The translations under genes were made by a program, and so were the position numbers. 64,000 bases of DNA from Paulownia fortunei (taxonomy: Eukaryota; Streptophyta; Magnoliopsida; Lamiales; Paulowniaceae), in NCBI GenBank assembly GCA_019321725.1, contig CM033118.1, positions 9,202,071 to 9,266,070 of the forward strand, read 5' to 3'. This document shows positions 12,976-24,827 of this stretch, in pieces. Each line of letters opens with the position of its first letter. Positions within the stretch are counted from its first letter, which is position 1. The notes under the pieces were generated by a model. That model was not told where the DNA came from. It made no database searches and saw only the letters and a program-made list of their open reading frames with translations.

Positions 12976-13449
12976 TTAACCTGTGAAAGAAGTTATAATT
13001 GGTAAGGATAGTGAGAATAAGGTACCATTAAACATAAATTGTTCTTCCCCAGATGGCTGAAAAATCACAATCTTCTTGTTACAATCAATTATTGCATGAT
13101 ATTTGGTAAGCCAATCCATACCCAGAATAACCTTAAAATTTGGCATCGGTAAAACAACGAGATCTACATAGAGAATCCTATCACTAATCTGAATAGAACA
13201 AGCCCTTAACATTTGGTTGGAATCTATTTCTTCCCTGGATAGAACAGTCACACTATACCTTACTTTTAATAAATCTTGTGTAATGCTCAATTTTCTCACA
13301 AATGAACATGATGCAAATGAATGCATAGATCCAAAATCTATCAATGCAATTGCAGGTATGCCAGAAATTAAAATAGTACCTATGACTACGGAAGCATCTG
13401 CATCGGCTTGTTCTTGTGTCATTCCATTACTCTCCTTTGAACTTTCCAT
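12976..13449 (-). pseudogene. Tekay aspartic protease
   Basis: This 157-residue frame has the active-site loop region as IALIDFGSMHSFAS at residues about 34-47, where functional members have D-S/T-G. The expected serine or threonine is phenylalanine here, so the protease is probably inactive. Further on is VILGMDWLTKYHAIIDC, the usual gypsy protease C-terminal landmark. It is joined by a frame change to gag upstream and to RT downstream. Confidence 0.87.
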
Positions 13450-14395
13450 ATATTGTTGGGCAATCCTTTGCTATATGTCCAAACTTTTTACACTTAAAGC
13501 AACGATTAGTACCACTATAGCATTCCCCAAAATGATTCTTCCCACACTTGGCACATTTAGGCTTTTCAACTATAGTAGAAGTCTGCCCAACTCTAAGACA
13601 TTTTTCATTCCCTTGGATTGATTTTTTCTCTCATTTCTTCCACTGATTCAGATTTTTAGGAGTGAATACTTGCTTCTTTTGTTGATGAATTTTCTCAATC
13701 TCTATCTCATCTAAGTCGGTCATTAAAGCTTTGTCCACCAGTTCCCTGAACTCTGTTACTGAAGACTTTCTCACATCTCTTCTAATTTCAGGATTAAGAC
13801 CCCTCAAGAAATTATCCATCTTCTCATTGTTGTCTCTGGCGATGAATGGCATATACTTGCAACCCTATTCAAATTTTCTCACATAATCACATACAGACAT
13901 TCCTTCTTGTTTTTACTTCAAAAATTCTTTTACTTTGAGCGACCTAGCATCTCTGCTGAAATACTTATCATAAAAGATTGTTTTAAACCTCTCCCAAGTT
14001 AGCTCTTCTATATTCACTATAAGTTTAGCTCCTTCCCACCAGATTCTAGCATCCTTCTTCAACAAGAAAATTGCACATAGTATATTCTCAACGTCATCAA
14101 TTCGCATGTAGTCAAAGATAGTATCCAATGATTTAACCCATTCCTCTGCAACTATAGAATCAAACCTACCATTAAAATCAACAGGTTCCATCTTTCTAAA
14201 CTTCTCATATACAGCTTGTGAATTATCCTGTATACCTTGTGGTGGAGGAGGTCGTTGATTTTGTTCTTGGTTTTTTTGTTACATATCTAGCAATTGTTGT
14301 ATTTGTTCACCATGCATTCTAGTTTGTTGTTGAATGAGATCAGTCAAATTGTTCACCACACTATGATTACACTCATGATCATCCATTGTCTTCAT
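13450..14395 (-). pseudogene. Tekay gag with two zinc knuckles
   Basis: The likely start is the ATG at 14393-14395 (M K T M D D). A stop occurs in the glutamine-rich stretch near 14280. The gag core lies at 13913-14191 ([35 protein letters not shown]) and 13631-13852 ([14 protein letters not shown]). Two C-rich knuckles follow at about 13480-13550: CAKCGKNHFGEC and CFKCKKFGHIAKDC. The product would package the RNA. It is disrupted between 13853 and 13912 and near 13630. Confidence 0.85.
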
Positions 14396-14593
14396 TTTTT
14401 ATGCCATCACCTGATATGCATTGCTCAATCTCATTCTATTCATTAGCCAATAATAAATGTATAATCATGACAATAACATGAAATGAAATATAATCAAATA
14501 AACATAAAGGCAAATAAACAAGTAGTTGACCCAGTTTCCCAACCAGGATATGTTCATATGCTTTTTTTTCTGTCTACAGAAATGACTAAACCT

Positions 14594-14607
14594 CCGCTCT
14601 GATACCA
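14594..14607 (-). other. Tekay primer-binding site
   Basis: The minus strand reads TGGTATCAGAGCGG five bases inside the right LTR. It matches the initiator methionine tRNA 3' end and fixes this LTR as the 5' one. Confidence 0.9.
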
Positions 14608-14612
14608 CAAAC

Positions 14613-16890
14613 TGTAAAACCCCTTAATCGAACTGCAGAACCTAAACAAGCTAATATAGTTAAGTTAAAAAATATTAACTTTTTATCAATACTAGAGTTA
14701 TGATTTTAATAAAAACCCCATTTTTGGCTATAAGAGAAAGAACTTGAATTCATTTATTATTTTATTTTATTTTAAACACACTATATACATAATTAAAAAC
14801 TCAATACATTTATTTACAAAATTTTAATAGACCGGCTTATTTAAAAAAAATCGCTTAAAGCATGGCATATGAACAAATCTCTGTCCGACCGCTCTAAAGA
14901 CTCAGTCAACCTCTAAACCTGTACATTTCCATCTACATCACATGAATCTAATGAGCTAAAGGTTCAGTAAGGTAAAACTAATGTAATAACAAATAGCATA
15001 TATGCACATCTCATAAATCATTAAATGTATTATTTTATTTAATAACTTTCATTTATAAATCATTCTTTAGGACCCTTGAAGTGCGGTACCTAACTAATAG
15101 CGATAGATCGTGGTTTTCGAAACCTATGCATAATAATTGGCCAATAAGAGAAATAATATGGGGTTTTCATACTTGGTCTTTCAACCTCAGGTATTACTCG
15201 TATTCTATCTCATTTATTATGGCTTCCTATACTGGTTTTTCAACCTCAAGTATTTGCCATCATTTGTTAGATCCGTCAGTCCCTTCTGCATCCTTTGTCT
15301 ATCTAACCATCAATCAAGTGCCATATTTTCTTTTCAAAAAAACCTCATTATATTCTTAATAGTATCATGCTTCATAAACTATAAATATACCAAACATTAC
15401 ATCATCTAACAAATAATGACAATCATATTAAAATATGAACAACATTATATGATTCTTGTGGTACAGTAAATTAAAGTTTCAACTTACCTCAAGTCCACTT
15501 TGTGCTAAATGAAAAGGCCAATCTTTTTGGAAGATAGGATGTGTTAAAGGCCTAACATAATCAAATTATGTACCATTTAATATCATTTTTATAAATCATT
15601 TAGTATAATCTAGTTAAAATCATATACACTTTTCAATCTTTTGTAAACAATTCAATATCAATTACATAACCTTAAAAACAATATATACTCCATATTTTAC
15701 TACTAATTCAAGATATTAAACATTAGGACAGCCATTAAATAACTAATAATTCAAACATAATTTATTAAGATAGCTCCTCAAATATGCACACGATTCAAAT
15801 TAACATGACGTAAACTCGGTTCAAACCTAAATTGATTGTAACCTTCAATTAAGCAAACTAATTGCTATTGTTTTCAATCATTCATAGAAACTTCCAAATA
15901 CAATATAACCATTACAAGATTAATAGAAATAAGTAAATTAAGCATATTTCACAAGACTATCAATTTTATTAGAAACTAGCTTAACTAGCTTGGTTTTGGG
16001 TTCAAGTTTAACATAATTAAGTTTTCAATCATACAAAAAGATACTAAAACATGTAACTATCCAAGATACCATAAATTCATCATAAGAAATATTGAAAAAT
16101 AATATACCTTGATTAGATTGGAATTTAACTCCAAAATCAATGGTTTTCAAGCTTGAAAGGGTGAAAACTTGTTCTGTTTTGTGTTCTATGGATTTTTATG
16201 GATTGAATTTAATTTTTGTGAGTAAGAGAGTGTAGAAATTTGGGAAAAACTTTGGAGAAGAAGGCTGGTCATTTTTGAGGAGCTTCCACAAGAAAACATG
16301 GCTAAAAATAATTTGTTTGACATTTTAAAAGAGAGGTGAGTGGAGGGTGATGATTGGTTGCTTCATGCTTGGTATCTCCTCATTTCAAAAGCCACATTTT
16401 TGGGCTAGGGATATGACAAAAATTGATGTTTTGGTGTTATAATCAAGTGCAATATAGTTTAGAATGATTTCATGCAACCTAATCAACCAACCAATCAAAT
16501 TGCATCATTTTGCATACTTTTATTTCTTAGTCAAATGTAACATATTTAAAGAAAATATTTAAGCTAATAATTACTTTAGAATGTAACAAATATGGAGCAA
16601 TACGAATAATTCATTTCGTGGTCATTCAACACATCAATCTTTTTTAACCGAGATACCATATTTTCACTACAAAAGGCACTTAAGGAATATGTTGAATCAA
16701 GAAACAAAAGTTTGATCTCATATTCATGTACTAATGTATGTTAAAGCATAACTGGAGCATATAATAACAATTATTCAAGTTCGTACAATCATGCTATTTG
16801 TATGCTATAATTCGATAATGCACATTGATTAGATGTATATTCACACAAGATGTTTATTATTAGCTATGTCGGAGAGAATTGGGTATTATA
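14613..16890 (-). repeat. Tekay-like element 5' LTR (right in the window)
   Basis: It starts TGTAAAACCCC and ends GGGTATTATA, against GGGCATTACA in the other LTR. The outermost CA has become TA, so the element's own 5' terminus is mutated. It pairs with 8106-10385 along its whole length. Confidence 0.93.
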
Positions 16891-16895
16891 GAAAG
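16891..16895. repeat. target site duplication GAAAG, right copy
   Basis: Same five bases as 8101-8105, directly after the right LTR. Confidence 0.9.
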
Positions 16896-19590
16896 CGAGT
16901 GAGAGGTATTTGTGCTTACCTTTGCAAAATGAAATAAGAAGGTCAATGGTGGTGAGATCATTTGAGGAAGGATTTGATGATAGTTAGACGAAAGGAGAAA
17001 TGTGTACATATAGAGACGTAACTATAATGACCATAAGATTGGTAATATCCATCAAGACAGAACTAGGATGGATTGAAGAGATTTGAAAAGAGGTAAATGA
17101 ATAGGTTATGGAAGGATGTCGTGGAGATCTAGATATTAGTAGGGTGGAGGAATGGCGTATATCAAACTAATAAAAAACCTATCAAAGATCGAGTCATAAC
17201 AATAACATCCTTTCTAAAAATATGAGTACCTCAGGAACACACATATGAGAGAATGTGGATCACTAGAGAAATTGGTGAACATAGACCCAAGAATTCAAGG
17301 AGGGAGTTTAAAGAGTGGCACTTGAGGGAAGAGAATGGAATAGGGAGAACTGATATTGATTATAAAGAAAGGAATATGTTTAATCAAAGAATAAGGAGTG
17401 AGGAAGTACATCACTCCAAAAATGCTTGGTTACATGCATATGAATTATCATATATGGGCAACATCTAGTACATGTCTAATTTACGTGCAACAACCTTATT
17501 CTATTGGGCTATAGAGGGACCCGATGAGCAACCCTAATCTATTTGATTGTAAAAGGATGAGAGAACTAATGAATAATTCCATACGTAGCCATAAAATGTG
17601 TAAAAGAATGAGAAAAATATTCTTTAGCATTATCAGTGTGAAGAACACAAATGTATAGATTAAATTAATTTTGAATTTCAACATAAAATTGACAAAGAGT
17701 ACAAATTAATTCAAACTGGTCTTTCATTAAATAAAGCCAAGTATTTCTGGAGAAATCATGTACTAACATAACAAAACAACAAAATCATAACTTAAAAATG
17801 AAATGAAAATGACCCAATCATAAAAAACTAAATCAAAAGGGTATATTAAATATTGTTCGATCTAGATAAAAAAGACATCCAATGATGGTTACCCAACTGA
17901 CACGACTTGCTCAAAAGACTGAAGAGAGCTTAAACTAGGGAGTAACTTTTTCAAAATATTCAAATAGGGGTGTCAAAATCGACAGTGAATGTGATGTGGG
18001 TATAGCAAAAATAAGACAGACTGTAGGTGGGAACATCGAAAGGATGGATCAAATCAATAAAGATCATAAAATTATTGTCCTTCTCTAATTTTCCACTTCA
18101 TCTTCAAATCTTGTATGATAATGTAGCGATAAAAGAACATCACAGAATAATTCAACTATTTAGTTAATTGAGTACATTAGATTAAATGGATAACAAGGAA
18201 TATATAACTCAAATAATAATGGCAATGAGTGTGTCAACCTATTCTGTTAACTTTGGATTGAGAATCATTAGCAAGAGTAACGAAAGGTAAAGATTGAGAG
18301 AAATTAAAATTTTAAAAAGCACGAGGGTTAGCTATCATGTAATAGGTGCCTAAATTAATGATTCAATGCTAAGATGTAGTAGAATTGGAAACAAACTAAG
18401 TGGAAAAGGTACCTAGTTGAGTAAGAGAGGCCATAAGAAGAGATGTTTGATGATTAGGCTAATACTGAAGTAACTTGTAGACTCATCTACTAATAAGGTG
18501 ACACTATTTATTGGTAGATGGGGAAAATATAGGTACTAGAATAAACAAACTCTATGAAAATTGTATGAGCATATCAAGGTGGTCAACTAATAAATTCCCA
18601 ACAAGTAGCTTAAGTCTGATTTTTTTTACCACAATTATCAAGTATACGAGGCTCACCACAACCATGGTTATGACTACTATGGCTAGTGTGACCACCCTGA
18701 CCATTTCGACCACTTGGTGAAAGAGTACCACCTAATGGAAAATCAACATTACTTAAAGTAAGTTGAGATGAGGTGCATGACACTCGGGAGAATGTTGCAA
18801 TAATTTTTTGTAGTTCAGTTCCAACAAGGATTTAAGACTTAATTAGCTCAAATTATAAGAAACTTGATCACAAACATCTGCTTCTGCTGAAACAACATTT
18901 TTTTTAGTCACATGAAGATTTACAAAGATCATCGCTTAGATGGTGTTATTTTCCCAAATCTATTAAGAAGACTAGCACAAACTTGGATCATTACACATAG
19001 TTAATACCATTTTGTTTACAAGTAGTAATGGTTAAAGAAAGTACACAAGCACTTTTAGGATCTACTGATAGAGGCAATTAAAGAAAATATTTAAAAAAGC
19101 TAGAGAATAAATATGTAAACCCATTTTCTTGTTTTTACTACACCTTTGACTAGACTGACTAGATTGAGTGAACTTATTGAAACTTGGTTAACTCGGTAAC
19201 ACAAGCTAAGTTAAATCTTAGAGGCCTAGAAACTATAAACAAAGATAAAGAAGAAGATTACAAATGAGGCAAAGATGGGACCTGAACAATAGTTAAACTA
19301 TCACGACAGTAAAAGAAAGAGACACAATAAAAAAAAAATTGGACTATGGGGGAAACTGGGCAATAGAACAGCAAAATGACAACGTTGAGAGAAAGCAAGG
19401 TGCATGAATAAAGTCTATGGGTAGGAGGGAATAGATACTATGATGGAAAGTTCATAGTAAAGTAAATAAAGAGACCACTATGGTGGCGGCAAGATAAATG
19501 GAACAAATATCAATAGTGTGGAGAATTAATTTGTGTAGACACCTAATCACAATAAGCCTTGGCTTCAATAGATTTAATTTAATGCACACC
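16896..19590 (-). pseudogene. Ale/Retrofit-type copia remnant, right half
   Basis: This continues the copia element interrupted at 8105. The minus strand gives broken stretches that resemble copia integrase: near 17630-17760 the reading RNTWLYLMKD, then ICVLHTDNAKEYFS with an aspartate-asparagine pair as in the integrase core. Many stops interrupt it, and gag could not be read with confidence. The right limit is vague; no LTR was recognised. The open frames at 17253-17468 and 18511-18720 on the plus strand are antisense shadows. Confidence 0.55.
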
Positions 19591-20118
19591 CTTTGAAAAC
19601 AACCTTTTACGAGTTTCTCCTGATTTCATGGGTGTCGGTGTAATACTATCAACAACAAAAGATAAGGATAATGACGATAATGATGGTGTGGTGGGTGGGT
19701 TAAAATTTGGCTCTTAATACCTTATTGAATAGAATAATAGACATTTAGGGTTTAAGAAAAAATGTTAGTCTAACCTAATTGATTGAGCGACATCCTCTTT
19801 CTATATATATATATATATAGCACAAACACATAAACTAAAAAATATATTTACATTTTTAAACTTCAAAATTAACAATAAGGTCACGAGATCTACCAATCAA
19901 AGCAACTAATTTCAAACTTCAATGCTTTAGCTGAGTAATGTTATCCTAGCTCAATAATTTAGGGTGGATAATTAACTCAATTATTGAGAATCTCTCTTAT
20001 AAAATGATAAAGTATTAAGTATTGAATTTGAGTCCAACAAAAATATGAATAACTTATCAAATTCAATATAATTTTTTCCATAATAGCCTGACCATTACTG
20101 TGTAATTATTAATTGTAT
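19591..20118. other. no gene seen; short TA repeat
   Basis: No coding or repeat family was recognised. A (TA)9 run lies at 19802-19819. Confidence 0.6.
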
Positions 20119-21662
20119 ATAACTATCAAGTGAAAATGAATTTTTTGTCTTGTGTACTGGCCTAATTAGGATTTTTATCTTATATTTTGGGGGTGTGCTA
20201 GTTTTAGGGCACTATGTTCAGAAATTTGTTAATTTTGGATAAATATCACCAGAGATTGATAATTTTGGTAGGATGAGAATTTGGGGATTTTTGAAAATTG
20301 AAGGAAAATCCGCCTATGTGGATTTCTATATGGACCAAACTTGTTTTGTGTATAAAAATTGGAGAGAACCCTTGCCATACAGATAAAAAACAAATAAATA
20401 AATAAAATAAGTCCATCTTCTTCCCCAACCCTTCACTCCTTACCCCCACCCCCAATGGGCCAACCATCGCCATCACCTACCCCTATTTTTGGGCCTCCTT
20501 ACGAATATACTTCACCACTTTCATAAGAAACTTTAGACCCATTACTTAAAGATGATGGTTGTGCTCCTGAACAATATAAATATGACATAGCAAGTTTGAG
20601 ATAAAACTTCCATAAGGGCTTCAATTGGAAGCTAGAACAATTATTAGCAAAATATCATCATAAACAAGCATAAGAAAATTATTGGCATTATCTCATGGGA
20701 AAAATGTCAATTTCAAACATCTTTCAAAAGAAATATATTCACTTTGCAAATGAAATCAATCAAGAAAAAAATTAGGAATGATAATGGCAAAGAATCATTT
20801 CAAAGGTCATTAATGTCTAACAACTAAAGATGATAAATGGAGAAGAAGAATATTACCATTTGTTTTGGGATAGTCTCTCTCTTTTTTGTTTCTCAAATAC
20901 TTTCTTCAAGGCAGAAAGATTTAATCAAGCCTATTTTCCATATCATCAAGATTCATTGGCTCTTTATCTTTTTCTTCTTTTTATTTTGTGTTTTTTAATT
21001 CATTTTTGTAGGTTGATTCTAATTGTTGAGGAAATTAATTCATGTACATAAGTTCTACAACTTTGTTTGTATATATAGATTAGATATAGTGTTCAAGGTT
21101 GTGTTGCCAAGAAAATCAACAAACAAAGCATTTGAAAGAGCTAGGGAGTATAGATTTGGTGGTGGGAGTAGGTAGTGCAAATATGCTATTGAATATGAAG
21201 AAGAAGATGGGACAATAGAAATGGAACATATTGGGGCTGAGAGTACCGAAAATGTGCAGATTCTAATGAGTGATACTTGCGGTGATGGTGGGATTGGTGG
21301 TGGTGGTTGGGAGTAAGAAAGAGAAAAAAAAAGAAAAAAAAGTAAGAAATAGTTAATTTTAATGATTAGTGATATATTTGAATTATTTTTTAATTTGTCT
21401 ATATGAAATTCATGTAACATTAGTTTCCTTCTCATTTTCTCCACATAGGTTCAAGTTGGTAATTTTTTCTTCAATTATTCAAAATCCCCAATTTTTCATC
21501 CATATCAGAATTTCAAACTAAATTATATATCTTCGGCAAAACTTATCCTAAAATTATCATTATTTTTTAGATAGTGATCTAAATTGGCACACCCCAAAAT
21601 AAAGGACGTAAACTTTAATTAGGTAAATAGAATCAAAAATACAATTTTGCTTAACTAGTTAT
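20119..21662. mobile_element. non-autonomous element with long inverted ends, MULE-like
   Basis: The two ends are imperfect inverted repeats of roughly 200 bp. The left end starts near ATAACTATCAAGTGAAAATG, and the reverse complement of the right end starts ATAACTAGTTAAGCAAAATTG. Both then share cctaatta, ttttgggg, gtgtgc, aatttggggat and cctatgtgga in the same order. Long inverted ends without hAT-like tips suit the Mutator superfamily. Part of the end sequence (GCAAAATTGTA) also occurs in the right end of the neighbouring MULE. No convincing target duplication was found, so the outer limits are good to about 20 bp. Confidence 0.6.
20456..21316 (+). pseudogene. decayed coding sequence of unknown family inside the inverted-end element
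   Basis: Between the inverted ends the plus strand reads like old coding sequence. About 20456-20900 contains YKYDIASLR, KGFNWKLEQLLAKYHHKQA, ENYWHYLMGKMSISNIFQKK and MINGEEEYYHLFWDS, broken by several TAA or TAG codons. A second block at about 21088-21316 contains KVVLPRKSTNKAFERAREY, YAIEYEEEDGTIEMEHIGAE and SDTCGDGGIGGGGWE, followed by a stop. Residue composition and conserved-looking aromatic and charged runs suggest a real former gene, perhaps captured by the element. I do not recognise the family. It could instead be an element-encoded protein. Confidence 0.4.
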
Positions 21663-21758
21663 TATTTCATAGTTTTCAATTGAGTTGCAAACCCAATGCC
21701 ACTAAGAGATAATCCAACGTTAGTAGCAAGTCTAATTCCACAATAAAAATACTGTGTA

Positions 21759-21768
21759 TTTTGCATTA
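21759..21768. repeat. probable MULE target duplication, left copy
   Basis: TTTTGCATTA here and TTTTGCATGA at 28697-28706 match at 9 of 10 positions, within the 9-11 bp usual for Mutator-type insertion. A competing alignment would put these bases inside the inverted ends. Confidence 0.55.
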
Positions 21769-21895
21769 GCTCAAAATTACAAAATTCGTCAGCTATGTTG
21801 GCCTAGGTAAAGTTTTAGTCCTTTTATTTTTGAACTCACCAATTTACATGCACTAACTTTTTAAAAGTTATCATTTTAGTCTGATTTGATTGGAA
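21769..21895. repeat. MULE left terminal inverted repeat
   Basis: It shares in order with the reverse complement of 28575-28696: CAAAATT near the tip, cctaggta/tctaggta, then actcaccaatttacatg/gctcactaatttatatg, gcactaacttt, and attttagtc(t/c)gatt. Identity is moderate, consistent with age. MULE ends commonly hold the promoters of the inner genes. Confidence 0.75.
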
Positions 21896-22201
21896 ATTGC
21901 TGACTTGGTAGAAACATTGGCTGGAGCTTGCTTGGGTGGACTAAATGTTAGGGGAAATGATGTTTTGGACCGAAAATTGAGGATATGGCAATAAGTTGGA
22001 CATTTGGGGAAAAAATAACAACCTTACCTTGCCAAGTGGACATAAAGTGGAGAGAAAACATACTCATTCTCCCTCCAAAACCGTCTGCCCTAAAGCTTTT
22101 CCCAAAATCCCAACTTTCTCCAAGAACCTGTCTTTCCCAAAGTTTTTCCAAACACCCGTCTACTCTAAACTAGAAGAGGGAAGAAGAGACTATTGAAGAA
22201 T

Positions 22202-22592
22202 ATGTCTCTAGTTACTTCTCTAGGATGTTATATTGTGACTGGGGGAAACAAGCTCAGATGCATACATCTTGGATAAATGAAAATTGAAGTAGAAGGTTCC
22301 ATCGTTGCCAAGATTAGAAGGTGGATTTTTCTCCCTTTGTTGTGTGAAATTCTCTTTTGGTTTCACCTCTTTTTTTAATTTTCTTTCAATATAGCAAAGA
22401 GGTAGTTGTGACTACTTTACTTGGGAGGATCCAACTTTGTGCTCAAGGGTAATGACCATTATTCCTGGATTACACTGTAAAATTATTAGGCTTGATGATA
22501 AAGTGAAGAATCTGGCAAAGAAGCAGCAACAGCTAAAAATGCTTCTTGTGGTGTCATGGCTTTTTTTCTTGGTGGCTTGGTTGGCTAAATAA
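22202..22592 (+). pseudogene. GRF-type zinc-finger protein with C-terminal membrane segment, carried by the MULE
   Basis: Exon 1 begins at the ATG at 22202 and, after a 2-base slip near 22231, reads CDWGKQAQMHTSWINEN and RRFHRCQD. An intron ends at the AG at 22393-22394. Exon 2 (22395-22592) reads RGSCDYFTWEDPTLCSR, then a charged stretch with a possible short coiled coil (IIRLDDKVKNLAKKQQQLK) and a hydrophobic segment LLVVSWLFFLVAWLAK before TAA. The C-x-C ... C ... C-x-Y-F-x-W-x-D-P pattern is the GRF zinc finger. Plant proteins of this small type often end in one membrane helix. The slip and an internal TGA after INEN make this copy broken. It faces the transposase tail to tail. Its role in transposition is unknown. 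Confidence 0.7.
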
Positions 22593-23425
22593 GAAACCTA
22601 AAAACTGAATATGTTGGGGTGTGTTGGTTATTTTGGAAGTGTGTATGGAGAATTTAGGTTGTTGAGGTTTTAAAATCTTGGTTTTGGAAGTGTAATGTAT
22701 GTATATTTTAGTTTGTAGTATCTAGATTGTGTCATTTTAGTTTGAATGGATAAGAACTAATTTATCCCTATGTAATAATTTTTCACCTCGAAAGTAATGC
22801 AAATGATGTTGTGTAACTTGCCAAATTATCCTTTGTTACTACAAAATGCATATTGCATTGCTAAATTTATAATTCTATTGAACTTTGCAAATTTTTGAAA
22901 TGTGAAACTTCACAATTTAATTGAAAATTGCAAACTTGATAATTTCATTACACGTCTTCAAAATACACAATTCTAAAATATACAAAACATATGTTCCTAA
23001 CCATTGTCCATAAAACCATACACTTAAACCATCCCAACACTGTCTAACAGTGCACCAAAATAAGTATGTTCCTATTCATTTAAAAAAAACACTTAAACAA
23101 TTAGAACACTATCTAACAATGCGACAAAAATACATGTTTGTAATCAATCAAAAAACATCCACTTAAACCAACTTATCCCAATAGTGCAAAAATTACATAA
23201 GCTTTTTTCTTTTTTTTTTAGATTTTCAATGGCATTCTTCATTTTAGAAAGAGTAGAAGTGAGGTTGGAAAAAGTCACATACTTCTTCACACCTTTTATT
23301 ATGATTGATTTGGAGCTTCTAGCTAGTTGTGTGATGCAATGTTCAAGACTGGGGATGAATTATCCTCTAATGAATAGAGTTGGTGCCCTGATATTGACTT
23401 ATTTCAATTGGCCATCCTGGAGCTA
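22593..23425. other. MULE interior between the two convergent genes
   Basis: An AT-rich spacer inside the MULE with no reading frame I can assign. The plus-strand frame 23184-23429 has no recognisable domain and overlaps the end of the transposase. Confidence 0.5.
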
Positions 23426-24819
23426 CTAATACATAGAAGGTGCAATTTTGAATGCTGGTGGATTTGGAGTTACAGTTGGAGCTAAAACTAGTGGATTTGG
23501 TGCTAACATTTCTTCAGTGCATGCATTCTTTTGATATCCAAAATATGGTATTGTGTTGAAAGCATCCCCATCATGAACTTATTCCAAGTTATCTTTACTT
23601 TCTGATGCTATGATGTGGTTGGAAACCTTGCTCTATTCCACAGTTAAACAGTTAAGATCAAATTGAAATTGTGTTAAGTGAATGTAAATGATTCTTGAAC
23701 TTACACTTTTGTCTTTTTAGATTTTTGTGATTTGTACTCTGGATTTTGTGTAGGTGGCTTAAATGATGTACTTTTGGGCTTAGGGATCTTGCCTTGTTCC
23801 TTAATTGAAAAGCAATTTACATTAACAGACTAAATTCAGTAGGCACTTAGCTACATGGTTGACCTTGTGTTGCATTTTATGGGTCTTTTTTCAAAGAGCA
23901 ATCTTTCTTGTGGTGCCCCTCACACTACAATAGCTGCATTTGACTATTTTATGTTGTCTCAGCTTATGTTCTCTTGATTACACCTTAAGCTTCCCTCTTG
24001 ATCTTTTCTTTTGTTTTTGTTGAACCTTATCAATTACCTTCTTCTTACTTTTGTTCGCCTTCCAGCAAACCTACCAAGGTTTGATGGCAGTGGAGGAATG
24101 AAGCCTGTTGTTTCTCCTCATTCCTGTCATTTTATGGGCACAATGGTAGGGGCATACACCATCTTGTAAGTGTCCACCCTGTAACATTTGTAAGTGTAAT
24201 CATACACATCTAATACTTGGTTGTAAATGGCACATAAAGCATGCTTGCATGGGATTCCACTCAAATCTCATTTCCTATATCCATATGTTCCTTCTTTCAA
24301 GTCAACATTGTATTTGTTCCCATCAAAGTAAGAAATTTGATAGTGATAATTATCTGCTTTGATTGGGATACAATCTCCCACCTTCTCACCATTCTTGTTA
24401 ATCACTTTCAGGACAAAATGCTCATTTCCACTTCTTATTTTCTCAATCCCTATTTTCTTGCATTCTTTTCTTTAAATATTCCATTATCAACTCCAACATT
24501 ACCATAATAGGCTTCTCCTTAGACTTTAGAATATTACATTTGAAAGTTGCACTCTCATTGTTCAACAACATATCACACTTGGGATGGTCACTGAAGTGTG
24601 ACCTACTCTAGTGCAGTGGTGGTTTGTCATTAAACCACTCAACTGCTCTTTCATCTATTGCACTCAATTCATCAATCTTTCTCCTAAATCTATTAACTAT
24701 AGTGGTCCTAGCTGCCTTCCACAAAGTACTCTTAAAAGCTTGATCTCTAAACTCAATATTTTTAAACTCAGAGTGTATGTGCCTAACATAAAACCTATGA
24801 CCAGCATTAAAGAACACCT

Positions 24820-24827
24820 CTTGAAAA
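24820..24827. repeat. hAT target duplication CTTGAAAA, left copy
   Basis: Eight bases identical to 26049-26056. Removing the element and one copy restores the transposase reading across the junction (IQAF then QEVFFNAGHRF), which confirms the insertion point. Confidence 0.92.

Larger units (their letters stand above)
8106..16890 (-). mobile_element. Ty3/gypsy LTR retrotransposon, Tekay-like, structurally complete
   Basis: An 8785-bp element on the minus strand has two LTRs of 2280 and 2278 bp, a primer-binding site, a polypurine tract, and gag, protease, RT, RNase H and integrase in gypsy order. A chromodomain-like C-terminus sits at the end of integrase. GAAAG flanks both ends. The integrase tail with KILWRNHSIEEATWEREEEM is characteristic of the Tekay (Del) chromovirus lineage. 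All coding parts carry stops or frame changes, so the copy is not autonomous. It is inserted into an older Ale-type copia element whose halves lie on either side. Confidence 0.92.

Noticed and set aside
13217..13621. 134-residue plus-strand frame
   Set aside because: Antisense to the Tekay protease and gag, which read clearly on the minus strand.
20246..20476. 76-residue minus-strand frame
   Set aside because: Lies in the inverted end of the small element. No domain.
21055..21444. 129-residue minus-strand open frame with a hydrophobic, proline-rich stretch
   Set aside because: It is antisense to the protein-like plus-strand reading and overlaps the right inverted end of the small element. 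No domain was seen.
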